Source: Acidimicrobiia bacterium (lineage in GTDB: Bacteria; Actinomycetota; Acidimicrobiia; IMCC26256; BP-133). Taken from it: a DNA stretch of 13,948 nucleotides. A model generated the notes under the pieces. That model saw only the letters and a list, made by a program, of their open reading frames with translations, did no database searches and was not told the DNA's origin. A program made the translations under genes and the position numbers. Where the stretch lies: assembly GCA_025934385.1 (NCBI GenBank), contig JAICYE010000013.1, positions 1-13,948 on the forward strand, written 5' to 3'. Of this stretch, positions 6,384 to 12,689 are shown in pieces (position 1 is the stretch's first letter; each line of letters starts with the position of its first letter).

Positions 6384-8176
6384 GCCGGGATCCACTCCTC
6401 GGGATGGGGCGAGGCGTCGGGGTCGGCGTCCTCGGCGGTCGGGGCGCCGAACGGGCCGACACCGCCGTCACCGCCGCCTTCGCCGGTTTCGTCGTCCTCC
6501 GTATGGACGTAGTGGCCCCCCCGCAGCCACGAGGCCGCCGCGGCGATGAGGCACATGAGCAGGGAGGCCGTGAACACGATGGCCAGGCCGTGCTTGAACG
6601 GGGACGAGATCAGCTGGGGGAAGAACGTCTTGCCGGTCAGGTAGGCGGCCTTGTCGGGCGGGAGGGCCGAGAGCACCTTGTCGCCCAGCAGCGTGTGCAT
6701 CGGGTTGTAGCCGAGGAAGGCGGCGAAGAGGCTGCCGACCGGGGGCAGATGGGCCAGCTGGGTGGCGGTGGCCGCCGGCACGCCGTTGGCCGTCAGGCCG
6801 GTCTCCATCGTGGCGGGCAGCGACGACGCCAGGCCGGCGATCATCAGCGAGAAGAACAGGCCGATCGACAGCACCATCCCGCTGTTCTGGAACGTGGCCC
6901 GCATCCCCGAGGCCGCCCCCCGCTGGCGGGCGGGGACGGCGTTCATGATCGCCGTCGTGTTGGGGGCGGCGAAGAGCCCGGAGCCGATGCCGTTGACCAG
7001 CAGCAGGATCAGGAAGGCGGAGTAGGCGAAGTTGACCGGCAGCGCCATCAGCAACCCGAAGCTGATGGCGGCGATGATCATGCCGCCGGTGGCGAACCCT
7101 CGGGCGCCGTATCGGTCGGACAGCCAGCCCGACAGCGGCCCGGCGATGAGGAATCCCACGGTGAGCGGGAGCATGTAGATGCCGGCCCACAGGGGGGTGC
7201 TCTCGAAGGAGTAGCCGTGGAGCGGCAGCCAGATGCCCTGCAGCCAGATGATCAGCATGAACTGCAGGCCGCCGCGGCCGATCGAGGCCAGCAGGCCGGC
7301 GCCGTTGCCGGCGGTGAAGGCCCGGATGCGGAACAGTGAGAGGTCGAACATCGGGAACTCGACCCGGGTCTCGATCCAGGTGAAAAGGGCCAGGAGCACG
7401 ACGCCGCCGGCGATGGTGGAGACGACCAGCGGGCTCGTCCAGCCCATGGTGTGGCCGCCGTAGGGCTGGATGCCGTAGGTGATGCCGACCAGCACCGAGA
7501 TCAGGCCGGCGGCGAAGGTGACGTTGCCCCACCAGTCCACCCTGGCCACGGCCTTCTGGCCGATCTCCCGCAGCTTGGCGTAGGCCCAGATCGTGCCGAA
7601 GACGCCGAAGGGGACGTTGACCCAGAACACCAGCCGCCAGTGGACGTCGGCCAACAGTCCGCCGGCCACCAGCCCGATGAACGACCCGGCCATGGCGGCG
7701 ATCATGTTGATCCCCATGGCCATGCCCCGCTCGGCCACCGGGAAGGCATCGGTCAGGATGGCGGTGGAGTTGGCCATCAGCAACGCCCCGCCGATGCCCT
7801 GCACCACCCGGAGGATGATCAGCTCCATGGCTCCGGCGCCGCCGGTGTTCGGTGTGAGCGACAGGGCGATCGAGCCCAGCGTGAAGATGGCGAAGCCGGC
7901 GTTGTACATCTTCACCCGGCCGAACATGTCACCGATCCGGCCGAAGGTGACCACCAGGACGGCCGTGACCACCAGGTACCCCATGAGGATCCACAGCAGG
8001 TAGCCGATGTTCGACGGGAGGAGGGGGTCGAGCTTGATCCCCCGGAAGATCGCCGGCAGCGAGATGATCACGATCGAGCTGTCGAGCGTGGCCATGAACA
8101 CGCCGAGGGTCGTGTTGGACAGCGCTGTCCACTTGTACCGGTCGGACCGGTGGGCCTCCTGGGCCACGTCTTGCAT
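6380..8176 (-). CDS. DHA2-family (14-helix) MFS exporter, EmrB/QacA type
   Basis: This 598-residue inner-membrane proton-driven exporter most likely pumps drugs or other toxic compounds; its substrate cannot be read from sequence. Helix 1 carries motif D1, LDSSIVIISLP (31-41), with D32 in the membrane. Motif A is GRIGDMFGRVK (79-89) and motif B is RVVQGIGGALLMANS (123-137). Motif C is altered to GSFIGLVAGG (164-173), with Val where exporters usually have Pro. A long extracytoplasmic loop (SSLPATMETG to SSPFKHG) precedes the last helix, and the C-terminal tail is acidic and Gly-rich. The ATG at 8176 is preceded by a good Shine-Dalgarno (CGGAGG, 8 nt away). It heads a two-gene operon, with the MerR gene overlapping its stop by four bases. 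Two palindromic operators lie 19 and 43 bp upstream of the start codon. Confidence 0.92.
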   Translation of the reverse strand: MQDVAQEAHRSDRYKWTALSNTTLGVFMATLDSSIVIISLPAIFRGIKLDPLLPSNIGYLLWILMGYLVVTAVLVVTFGRIGDMFGRVKMYNAGFAIFTLGSIALSLTPNTGGAGAMELIILRVVQGIGGALLMANSTAILTDAFPVAERGMAMGINMIAAMAGSFIGLVAGGLLADVHWRLVFWVNVPFGVFGTIWAYAKLREIGQKAVARVDWWGNVTFAAGLISVLVGITYGIQPYGGHTMGWTSPLVVSTIAGGVVLLALFTWIETRVEFPMFDLSLFRIRAFTAGNGAGLLASIGRGGLQFMLIIWLQGIWLPLHGYSFESTPLWAGIYMLPLTVGFLIAGPLSGWLSDRYGARGFATGGMIIAAISFGLLMALPVNFAYSAFLILLLVNGIGSGLFAAPNTTAIMNAVPARQRGAASGMRATFQNSGMVLSIGLFFSLMIAGLASSLPATMETGLTANGVPAATATQLAHLPPVGSLFAAFLGYNPMHTLLGDKVLSALPPDKAAYLTGKTFFPQLISSPFKHGLAIVFTASLLMCLIAAAASWLRGGHYVHTEDDETGEGGGDGGVGPFGAPTAEDADPDASPHPEEWIPA

Positions 8177-8194
8177 TCCGCCGCCTCCGAGAAG

Positions 8195-8210
8195 TTGACG
8201 TTCACGTCAA
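8195..8210. promoter_or_regulatory. MerR-type operator 1 (perfect palindrome)
   Basis: TTGACGT-TC-ACGTCAA is a perfect 7-bp inverted repeat with a 2-bp centre, ending 18 bp before the exporter start codon. The TTGACGT/ACGTCAA half-site resembles operators I recall for MerR regulators of the LiuR type. The gene two positions downstream in the same operon encodes a MerR regulator, which makes it the obvious binder. This link is inferred. Confidence 0.7.
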
Positions 8211-8218
8211 GATCATTC

Positions 8219-8234
8219 CTTACGTGCACGTCAA
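8219..8234. promoter_or_regulatory. MerR-type operator 2 (imperfect palindrome)
   Basis: CTTACGT-GC-ACGTCAA has the same 7-2-7 layout as operator 1. One half (ACGTCAA) is identical and the core ACGTGCACGT is palindromic; two outer bases of the other half differ. Its centre is 24 bp from that of operator 1. Read on the minus strand it contains TTGACG, which could also serve as a -35 element for the exporter promoter; no convincing -10 at standard spacing was found. Confidence 0.6.
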
Positions 8235-8235
8235 G

Positions 8236-8263
8236 GTTAGCCGACCTAACGAAAATGGCTAAC
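8236..8263. promoter_or_regulatory. GTTAGCC/GGCTAAC inverted repeat next to the MerR operators
   Basis: GTTAGCC (8236-8242) and GGCTAAC (8257-8263) form a perfect 7-bp inverted repeat. A third half-site, CTAAC (8246-8250), lies inside and pairs with GTTAG (8236-8240). The element abuts operator 2 in an AT-richer stretch and could be a second regulator's site or part of the promoter. Confidence 0.4.
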
Positions 8264-8273
8264 ATTCGGAACG

Positions 8274-8287
8274 GGGCAAATATGCCC
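8274..8287 (-). terminator. Small hairpin after the copper-operon end
   Basis: GGGCA (8274-8278) and TGCCC (8283-8287) flank a four-base AATA loop, 17 bp beyond the stop of the last gene of the copper operon (minus strand). The stem is short and no T-run follows, so termination is only a possibility. Confidence 0.3.
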
Positions 8288-8303
8288 GAACCTGCCGGAT
8301 CGG

Positions 8304-9107
8304 TCAGCGGCGGCGGCGGCGTTTGACGGTGCGGGTGGGGCGGCCCGGGCGTCCGGCGTGGGCCACCCGGGACCGCCGCAGGGCCGTCGGGAGGACGTAG
8401 CCGAGCAGGAGGACGACGGCCACGACCACCAGCACGATCCCCAGGGTCCGCTTGGTCCCGCTGCTCTTGTTGGGATTGGTGAACTCGGGCAGGGCCGTGT
8501 CGACCAGGTAGTACCCCGGCGTGTTGTAGGCCGAGCCGACCGTGTTGGGGTCGCCCAGCGTATGGGTGGGGAGCTCGTCCCACTGCTTCCCGTCGGCCGA
8601 GAACAGCATCTTGTCGGCCTCATCGGGCACGACCATCACGACGTTCCCCGAGTTGACCGTCCGGGTGACCGGCGCCCCGGACGGCTGGTAGGTCATGTCG
8701 ACCCGGTAGGCGTTGCCGTCGGGCCGCTTGCCGGCCGGCGGCTTGGCGAACTTCTTCGGGTCGAGCGGCGTGAACGTCGCCCGGACGACGTTGTCGCCGG
8801 CGTGGCTCGGCAGCGCTCCGGCCGGCAGGGTGAGGATGACCTGGGCGTCGGGGCTGTTGACGCCGATCAGCGGCGACACGCCGTTCTCGAACGTGATGTC
8901 GGTGTGGCCGGCCGTCGGCTTCACGTTGGTGCTGCCGACGTACCACGGCGGCTTCACCCACCGGTACGGCGTGGTGACGCCGGCGCCGTCGAACAGCGGC
9001 CGGACGGGGTGGCCGGTGGTCAGGCTGGTGGCGAGGACGACGGCGACGTAGAGGCCGGCCAGGGCGCCGCCGGCCCGCAGCCCCCGCCGGCGGCCGGGGG
9101 TGGTCAC
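8304..9107 (-). CDS. Uncharacterised exported membrane protein with two terminal TM helices
   Basis: This is a 267-residue protein of unknown family. The GTG at 9107 overlaps the upstream protease stop as GTGA, which fixes the start; the longer open frame is antisense or off-frame to that gene. An N-terminal helix (about 10-29, GGALAGLYVAVVLATSL) acts as signal anchor. A β-rich extracytoplasmic region of about 190 residues follows, beginning GAGVTTPYRWVKPPWY (41-56) and including ITFENGVSPLIGV and VILTLPAGALPSHAGDNVV. A second helix (about 222-242, GIVLVVVAVVLLLGYVL) precedes a very basic tail ending KRRRRR, as expected for a cytoplasmic end. There is no Cys or obvious metal-binding cluster. 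As the last gene of the copper operon it may be a partner or sensor of the exported proteins, or a substrate of the adjacent intramembrane protease. Those roles are inference only. Confidence 0.75.
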   Translation of the reverse strand: MTTPGRRRGLRAGGALAGLYVAVVLATSLTTGHPVRPLFDGAGVTTPYRWVKPPWYVGSTNVKPTAGHTDITFENGVSPLIGVNSPDAQVILTLPAGALPSHAGDNVVRATFTPLDPKKFAKPPAGKRPDGNAYRVDMTYQPSGAPVTRTVNSGNVVMVVPDEADKMLFSADGKQWDELPTHTLGDPNTVGSAYNTPGYYLVDTALPEFTNPNKSSGTKRTLGIVLVVVAVVLLLGYVLPTALRRSRVAHAGRPGRPTRTVKRRRRR

Positions 9108-9709
9108 AAGACCACCAGCAGATTGGCCAGGACGTGGGTGACGGCCGGGACGGCCCAGGAGCCGGTGGCCCGGCGCTGCCAGCCGAGGAGCAGGCCGGCG
9201 GCGAGGTCGAGGGGCAGCACCCAGGCACCGTAGACGGTCACGTGGACGGCGGCGAAGAGGACCGACGACCCGAGGAGCGCCGCCGTCGGGCCGCCGGCCA
9301 GGAGGGCGCCGTAGACGAGGCGGCGGAAGAACGCCTCCTCCGCCACCGCCGCCAGGGAGTTGATCGCCACCACGAACGGAGTGGCCGCCGGCACCGCCGG
9401 TGACCCCGTGGTCAACACCCGCCCGAGGGCGAAGGCGCCGATCCCGAGCAGCAGCACGGGCAGGGCCCGCTGCTGCGGCCCGTCGTCGGCGCCGCCGGGC
9501 CAGAGGACGCCGACGGCCAACAGCCCGACGAACAGCGCCGTGAGGACGGGACCGGGTCCGCCGAGGCCGACGAGCAGCGGCCGGGCCGTGAGGAGGCCGC
9601 ACCCGAGGGCCACGACGGCGACCGAGGCCCCATGGACGGAAAGCGGGGGGGCCTGGGGCGGCAGAGCCCCCCCAGAGGCGGCCGGGAGATCCGCCGTGCG
9701 GGAGCTCAC
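9104..9709 (-). CDS. CPBP-family intramembrane metalloprotease (CAAX/bacteriocin-processing type)
   Basis: This is a 201-residue polytopic membrane protein with the three CPBP motifs intact: E124-E125-xxx-R129 (AEEAFFRR), F152-xxx-H156 (LFAAVH) and H192-xxx-N196 (THVLAN). The Glu and His residues should coordinate the catalytic metal, as in Rce1-type proteases. Hydrophobic helices fill most of residues 28-201, apart from a short polar segment (GGADDGPQQR) near 72-81. The GTG at 9709 overlaps the lipoprotein stop as GTGA. Residues 1-27 are Pro/Ala-rich and look cytoplasmic. The frame stays open into the lipoprotein gene, but that part is a shadow. It is shorter than many family members but the catalytic core is complete. 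In this operon it may process or turn over one of the exported copper-related proteins. Its substrate is unknown. Confidence 0.85.
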   Translation of the reverse strand: MSSRTADLPAASGGALPPQAPPLSVHGASVAVVALGCGLLTARPLLVGLGGPGPVLTALFVGLLAVGVLWPGGADDGPQQRALPVLLLGIGAFALGRVLTTGSPAVPAATPFVVAINSLAAVAEEAFFRRLVYGALLAGGPTAALLGSSVLFAAVHVTVYGAWVLPLDLAAGLLLGWQRRATGSWAVPAVTHVLANLLVVL

Positions 9710-10161
9710 TTGACGGTGAAGAGGACGGCGGCGGTGACCCGGTTGCTGAACGGGATGTGGTCGGTGGCCACGTAGTCCACCTGGACGGAGTGCGGCCCCG
9801 GTGTCAGCCCCTTGAGGACCTGCGTGTCGCTGTAGGCCATGGCCACGATCTGGCCGTCCAGCGAGACGTGGATGTGGCCTTCGGTCGGCACGATCGGGGG
9901 CCCCTGGCGCTCGACCTCCTTGGCCCCGAACAGCTTCACCTGCACGGTGACGTCGGGGCCGGTCTCCTGGTTCGGCGTGGGCTCGAGGACCTGGATGCGG
10001 GCGTCGGTCGCCGGCCGGTTCGGCGGCTTCGGGGTGGCCGAGCTGTCCTTCTTGCAGCCAGCGAGGGCGGTGAGCGCCACCAGCAGGACGGAGGCCAGGA
10101 CCGCGGCGCGCCGGGGCCGGCCCGGGATGCGTCTCATGCCCGAACGATACGGCGCGCTCAC
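9706..10161 (-). CDS. Lipoprotein with a His-rich β domain, copper operon
   Basis: This is a 151-residue exported lipoprotein. A basic n-region (RRIPGRPRR) and hydrophobic stretch (AVLASVLLVALTALAGC) end in a lipobox L33-A34-G35-C36, so the mature protein should be lipid-anchored on the outer face of the membrane. After a Pro-rich spacer, residues about 55-151 form a compact β domain with GHIHVSLDG, then LTPGPHSVQVDYVATDHIPF. The pattern resembles the DUF4399/immunoglobulin-like domain with a GHxH motif. Histidines 96, 98, 124 and 135 could be metal ligands. The GTG at 10161 overlaps the YcnI stop as GTGA; an in-frame ATG at 10137 is an alternative start that keeps the signal peptide. The gene also overlaps the next (protease) by four bases. 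A copper-binding or chaperone role fits the context but is inferred. Confidence 0.82.
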   Translation of the reverse strand: MSAPYRSGMRRIPGRPRRAAVLASVLLVALTALAGCKKDSSATPKPPNRPATDARIQVLEPTPNQETGPDVTVQVKLFGAKEVERQGPPIVPTEGHIHVSLDGQIVAMAYSDTQVLKGLTPGPHSVQVDYVATDHIPFSNRVTAAVLFTVK

Positions 10162-10844
10162 CAGTCCTGGGCCGCACCGGCCGCCCCGCCGCCGCCGGCC
10201 GGCGGCTTGGGCGACCGCTTCCTGGCGCCGGCGGCCAGGGCGCCGGCGGCCACGAGGAGGGCCACGATGGCGAGGGCCAGGGCGGCCTTGGCCGTGCCGT
10301 CGCTCCCGCCTTGGCTCGAGCCGCTGCTGTTCGTCGACCCCGACTGCGCCGTCGAGGGCGCGGCGGCGCCGGTGGTCACGGTGGCCGAGGCCGTCGGGGG
10401 CGCGCCGGTCGTAGCGGCCGCCCCGGGAGCGGTGGCCGTGACGTCGACCTCGACGTCGTCGGTCTTCCCATCGGCGAAGCCGAGCGTGACCTTGTAGGGC
10501 AGCGTGCCGGGCTGGTCAGCCCCCTCGATCTCGAAGCCCCAGTTGTCGAAGGTATCGGGCTTCACCGCTCCGCCCGTCCACGTGATGGTGTCGTCGGTGC
10601 GGTTCACCGACCAGCCCGCCGGCGAGCGGGTCGTCCCGCCGAAGGGCAGGCCAGGCGGGGCGTGGACGACGATCTTGACCAGGTTGACCTCCTCCTCGTT
10701 GGCCGCGCTGAGGCTGAAGTAGGTCGGCTGGCCCGTGACGAACGTCTTGGGATTGATTTCCTCGTGGGCGAAGGCCGGCGCCGCCAGCCCCGAGACACAG
10801 GCCACGACGGTGGCGGCGACGACGACGGCGGATCGCATGCGCAT
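10158..10844 (-). CDS. ycnI: YcnI-like (DUF1775) exported copper-binding protein, C-terminally anchored
   Basis: This 228-residue protein has a signal peptide ending APAFA, which leaves His27 as the first mature residue. In characterised YcnI proteins the N-terminal His forms a monohistidine brace for Cu(II), together with a Glu and a Trp. The domain runs to about residue 140 and shows the family hallmarks: NEEEVNLVKIVVHAPPG, SPAGWSVNRTDDTITWTGG, and GTLPYKVTLGFADGK. A long Ala/Thr/Ser-rich linker leads to one TM helix (ALALAIVALLVAAGALAAG) and a basic tail, so the domain is tethered outside the cell. The Shine-Dalgarno AGGAGG is 8 nt before the ATG; an in-frame ATG two codons later is possible. 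It lies 19 bp after CopCD and overlaps the lipoprotein gene by GTGA. YcnI next to CopCD is a known copper-homeostasis pairing. Confidence 0.9.
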   Translation of the reverse strand: MRMRSAVVVAATVVACVSGLAAPAFAHEEINPKTFVTGQPTYFSLSAANEEEVNLVKIVVHAPPGLPFGGTTRSPAGWSVNRTDDTITWTGGAVKPDTFDNWGFEIEGADQPGTLPYKVTLGFADGKTDDVEVDVTATAPGAAATTGAPPTASATVTTGAAAPSTAQSGSTNSSGSSQGGSDGTAKAALALAIVALLVAAGALAAGARKRSPKPPAGGGGAAGAAQDW

Positions 10845-10845
10845 C

Positions 10846-10857
10846 GGAGGAACCTCC
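10846..10857 (-). promoter_or_regulatory. Shine-Dalgarno-containing inverted repeat before ycnI
   Basis: GGAGG-AA-CCTCC on the plus strand reads GGAGG-TT-CCTCC on the mRNA. The first half is the ycnI ribosome-binding site and the second half is its complement, 1 base before the ATG. A GGAG-GTTC-CTCC hairpin could hide the ribosome site. The stem is only 4 bp, so the effect may be small. Confidence 0.4.
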
Positions 10858-10863
10858 TGCGGG

Positions 10864-12609
10864 TCAGCCGCCGGCCCCGGACCCGGGGCGGAGCTTGAAC
10901 TGGAACGTGGTCGAGAGCGGGGGCGACAGCTTGGGGGCGGTCACGACGAGGCGGTGCGGGCCGGCCGGCACGTCGGTGTCGCCGACGAAGTGCCCGGCCG
11001 AGATGAGCCGCATGGCCAGCGGCGGCGCCGAGTCGAGGGTGGCGGTGATGTCCGCCACCTCGGCGGCGGCGAGGCCATTGGGGTTCACGAACGTGAGGTG
11101 GATCTCGTTGGCGCCCGGAGTGCTGGGGTCGAGGAACAGCTGCACGGTGTAGCCGCCGGTCCGCTGCTCCTGGTTGACCGGCCCGTTGGCGAGGAGCGCC
11201 AGCGACCGCCCGGGCACGAGGGCGACGAGGGCCGAGGCGAAGCCGACGACGGCGGCGAGCACGACGAGCTCGGCGCTCGTCGAGCGACGGAAGGACCGCC
11301 CGGGGCCGGCGGCCCCCTCGGCGCCGGCCCGGTCGGCGGCGGCCAGCCGCCGGGGCACGCCCCACAGGTGCCAGGCCCCGAAGGCCAACGCCACCGCCAG
11401 CAGGATGATCTTGGTCGACAGCACCCGCCCGTAGGTGGTGTCCCACAGGTCCGACACCGAGGCGAGGTCGAGGAGGGCGTTGATCACGCCGGTGGCCACG
11501 AGGACGGCGACGGCGATCAGCGCCAGCCGGCTGAACCGGGGCACGAGCCGGCCGAGGAGCCGGTTGCGGTCCTCGGGGGCGACCGCCGACCAGGCCGAGG
11601 CGCCGAGCAGGACGAGGGCGGCCAGGCCGCCGACCCAGACCGAGACGGCCAGGAGGTGGAGAGCCACCGACGGGACACCGAGCCGGGGATGGCCCTCGGT
11701 GGTGGCATGGCCGATGTCGGCCACCGACAGGGCCAGCCCGGCGGCGGAGGCGGCCATCACGGACAGCCAGGTCTGGGGCCGGGCGCCGAAGAGCCCGCTC
11801 CTCCGGGTCAGCCCGCCGACGGGCAGCCCGGTGACGAGGATGAACCCGAGCCCGGCCAGCCAGGAGCGCCCGAAGCCGGTCTTGAGCACGTCGCGCAGCA
11901 CGCTCGCCTTGGCCGACCCGGCCAGGCCCAGGCCGGAGATCGACGCCGCCTCGAACCACAGCGTCAGCAGCCAGGCGACCAGCAGCACCGCCCAGGCCCA
12001 GGGCAGGGCCCGGTTGAACCGGCGGCGGAAGCGCTCAGCGGCGGCGGAATCGGCCAGGCCGGCGTCGCGCAGGGCCGGCGTCCACACGAAGCGGCGCACG
12101 ACCACGAAGCCGATCACGGCCAGCAGGGCGGCGAACCAGGTGAAGCGGACGGCGCCGTACCCCCAGCCGACGACCCGCCCGGCCCCGGTGTCGCCCTTGA
12201 TGGCCACCGGGGAGATCGTCGAGGGCGCTCCGACGTAGAACTGGAAGCCGCCGTGGACGGGGTGGCCGTCGGCCGAGACGACCCGCCAGGTGACCGTGTA
12301 CGTCCCGCCCGGGAGGGTGGCCGGGACCACGACGTCGCGCCGTCCGTTGGCCGTCTCGATCTTCCCCTTGTCGACGCGCTTGCCGTCGACGTCGAAGACC
12401 CGGACCGCCCCGAAGGCCACCTCGACCGCCTCGGAGAACTCGAGCTTCACCTCGGTGGGCGGCGCCTTGACCGTCGTCTGGGGGGACGGGTCGGTGCGCA
12501 ACAGCACGGCGTGGGCCGCGGCCGGGCCGGCCGTCGTGACAACGAAGGCCAGCGCCAGTGCGGCGCCGGCCAGAGCCCGGGCGACGCCGGGGCGGAGCGG
12601 GGGGCGCAC
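10864..12609 (-). CDS. CopC-CopD fusion copper protein with C-terminal YtkA-like domain
   Basis: This is a 581-residue copper-handling membrane protein with three domains. A signal peptide ending GPAAA leaves His33 as the mature N-terminus of a CopC domain (33-127). Together with D114 and H116 in SADGHPVHG it gives the copper-site pattern of the family. Residues about 150-455 are the polytopic CopD domain, with GHATTEGH and LHLLAVSVWVGGL, thought to move copper across the membrane. Residues about 475-575 are an extracytoplasmic β domain (GGYTVQLFLDPSTPGANEIHL) like YtkA/FixH. The start is a GTG at 12609; no good Shine-Dalgarno is seen and an alternative start cannot be excluded, but the signal peptide supports this frame. 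It heads the five-gene operon with ycnI 19 bp downstream. A hairpin about 29 bp upstream separates it from the LPXTG gene. Confidence 0.92.
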   Translation of the reverse strand: MRPPLRPGVARALAGAALALAFVVTTAGPAAAHAVLLRTDPSPQTTVKAPPTEVKLEFSEAVEVAFGAVRVFDVDGKRVDKGKIETANGRRDVVVPATLPGGTYTVTWRVVSADGHPVHGGFQFYVGAPSTISPVAIKGDTGAGRVVGWGYGAVRFTWFAALLAVIGFVVVRRFVWTPALRDAGLADSAAAERFRRRFNRALPWAWAVLLVAWLLTLWFEAASISGLGLAGSAKASVLRDVLKTGFGRSWLAGLGFILVTGLPVGGLTRRSGLFGARPQTWLSVMAASAAGLALSVADIGHATTEGHPRLGVPSVALHLLAVSVWVGGLAALVLLGASAWSAVAPEDRNRLLGRLVPRFSRLALIAVAVLVATGVINALLDLASVSDLWDTTYGRVLSTKIILLAVALAFGAWHLWGVPRRLAAADRAGAEGAAGPGRSFRRSTSAELVVLAAVVGFASALVALVPGRSLALLANGPVNQEQRTGGYTVQLFLDPSTPGANEIHLTFVNPNGLAAAEVADITATLDSAPPLAMRLISAGHFVGDTDVPAGPHRLVVTAPKLSPPLSTTFQFKLRPGSGAGG

Positions 12610-12637
12610 GGGGAGATTGTGGCAGCCGTGCTCACCG

Positions 12638-12673
12638 GGGAGGCTTCAGGCCGGGGAATTCCCGAAGCCTCCC
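12638..12673 (-). terminator. Strong hairpin terminator after the LPXTG gene
   Basis: GGGAGGCTTC (12638-12647) and GAAGCCTCCC (12664-12673) form a perfect 10-bp stem. Three further pairs, GGG (12654-12656) with CCC (12661-12663), stack on it around an AATT loop, with a 6-nt bulge on one side. It lies 16 bp beyond the surface-protein stop and before the copper operon. There is no T-run, but the stem is long enough to stop or process transcripts. Confidence 0.6.
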
Positions 12674-12689
12674 GGTTCGCAGCGGTGTC

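Noticed and set aside
6404..8326. Two long plus-strand open frames antisense to the MFS exporter
   Set aside because: They are His/Asp/Gly-rich with no recognisable motif. The opposite strand carries all the classical MFS motifs.
9108..9602. The 5' extension of the last copper-operon gene to 432 residues
   Set aside because: It overlaps the protease gene and is pure Arg/Gly/Pro shadow. The GTG at 9107 gives a clean signal-anchor start.
9710..10177. The 5' extension of the CPBP protease frame to 357 residues
   Set aside because: The extra part overlaps the lipoprotein gene in another frame and is Arg/Pro-rich. The GTG at 9709 with a GTGA overlap gives the right family length.
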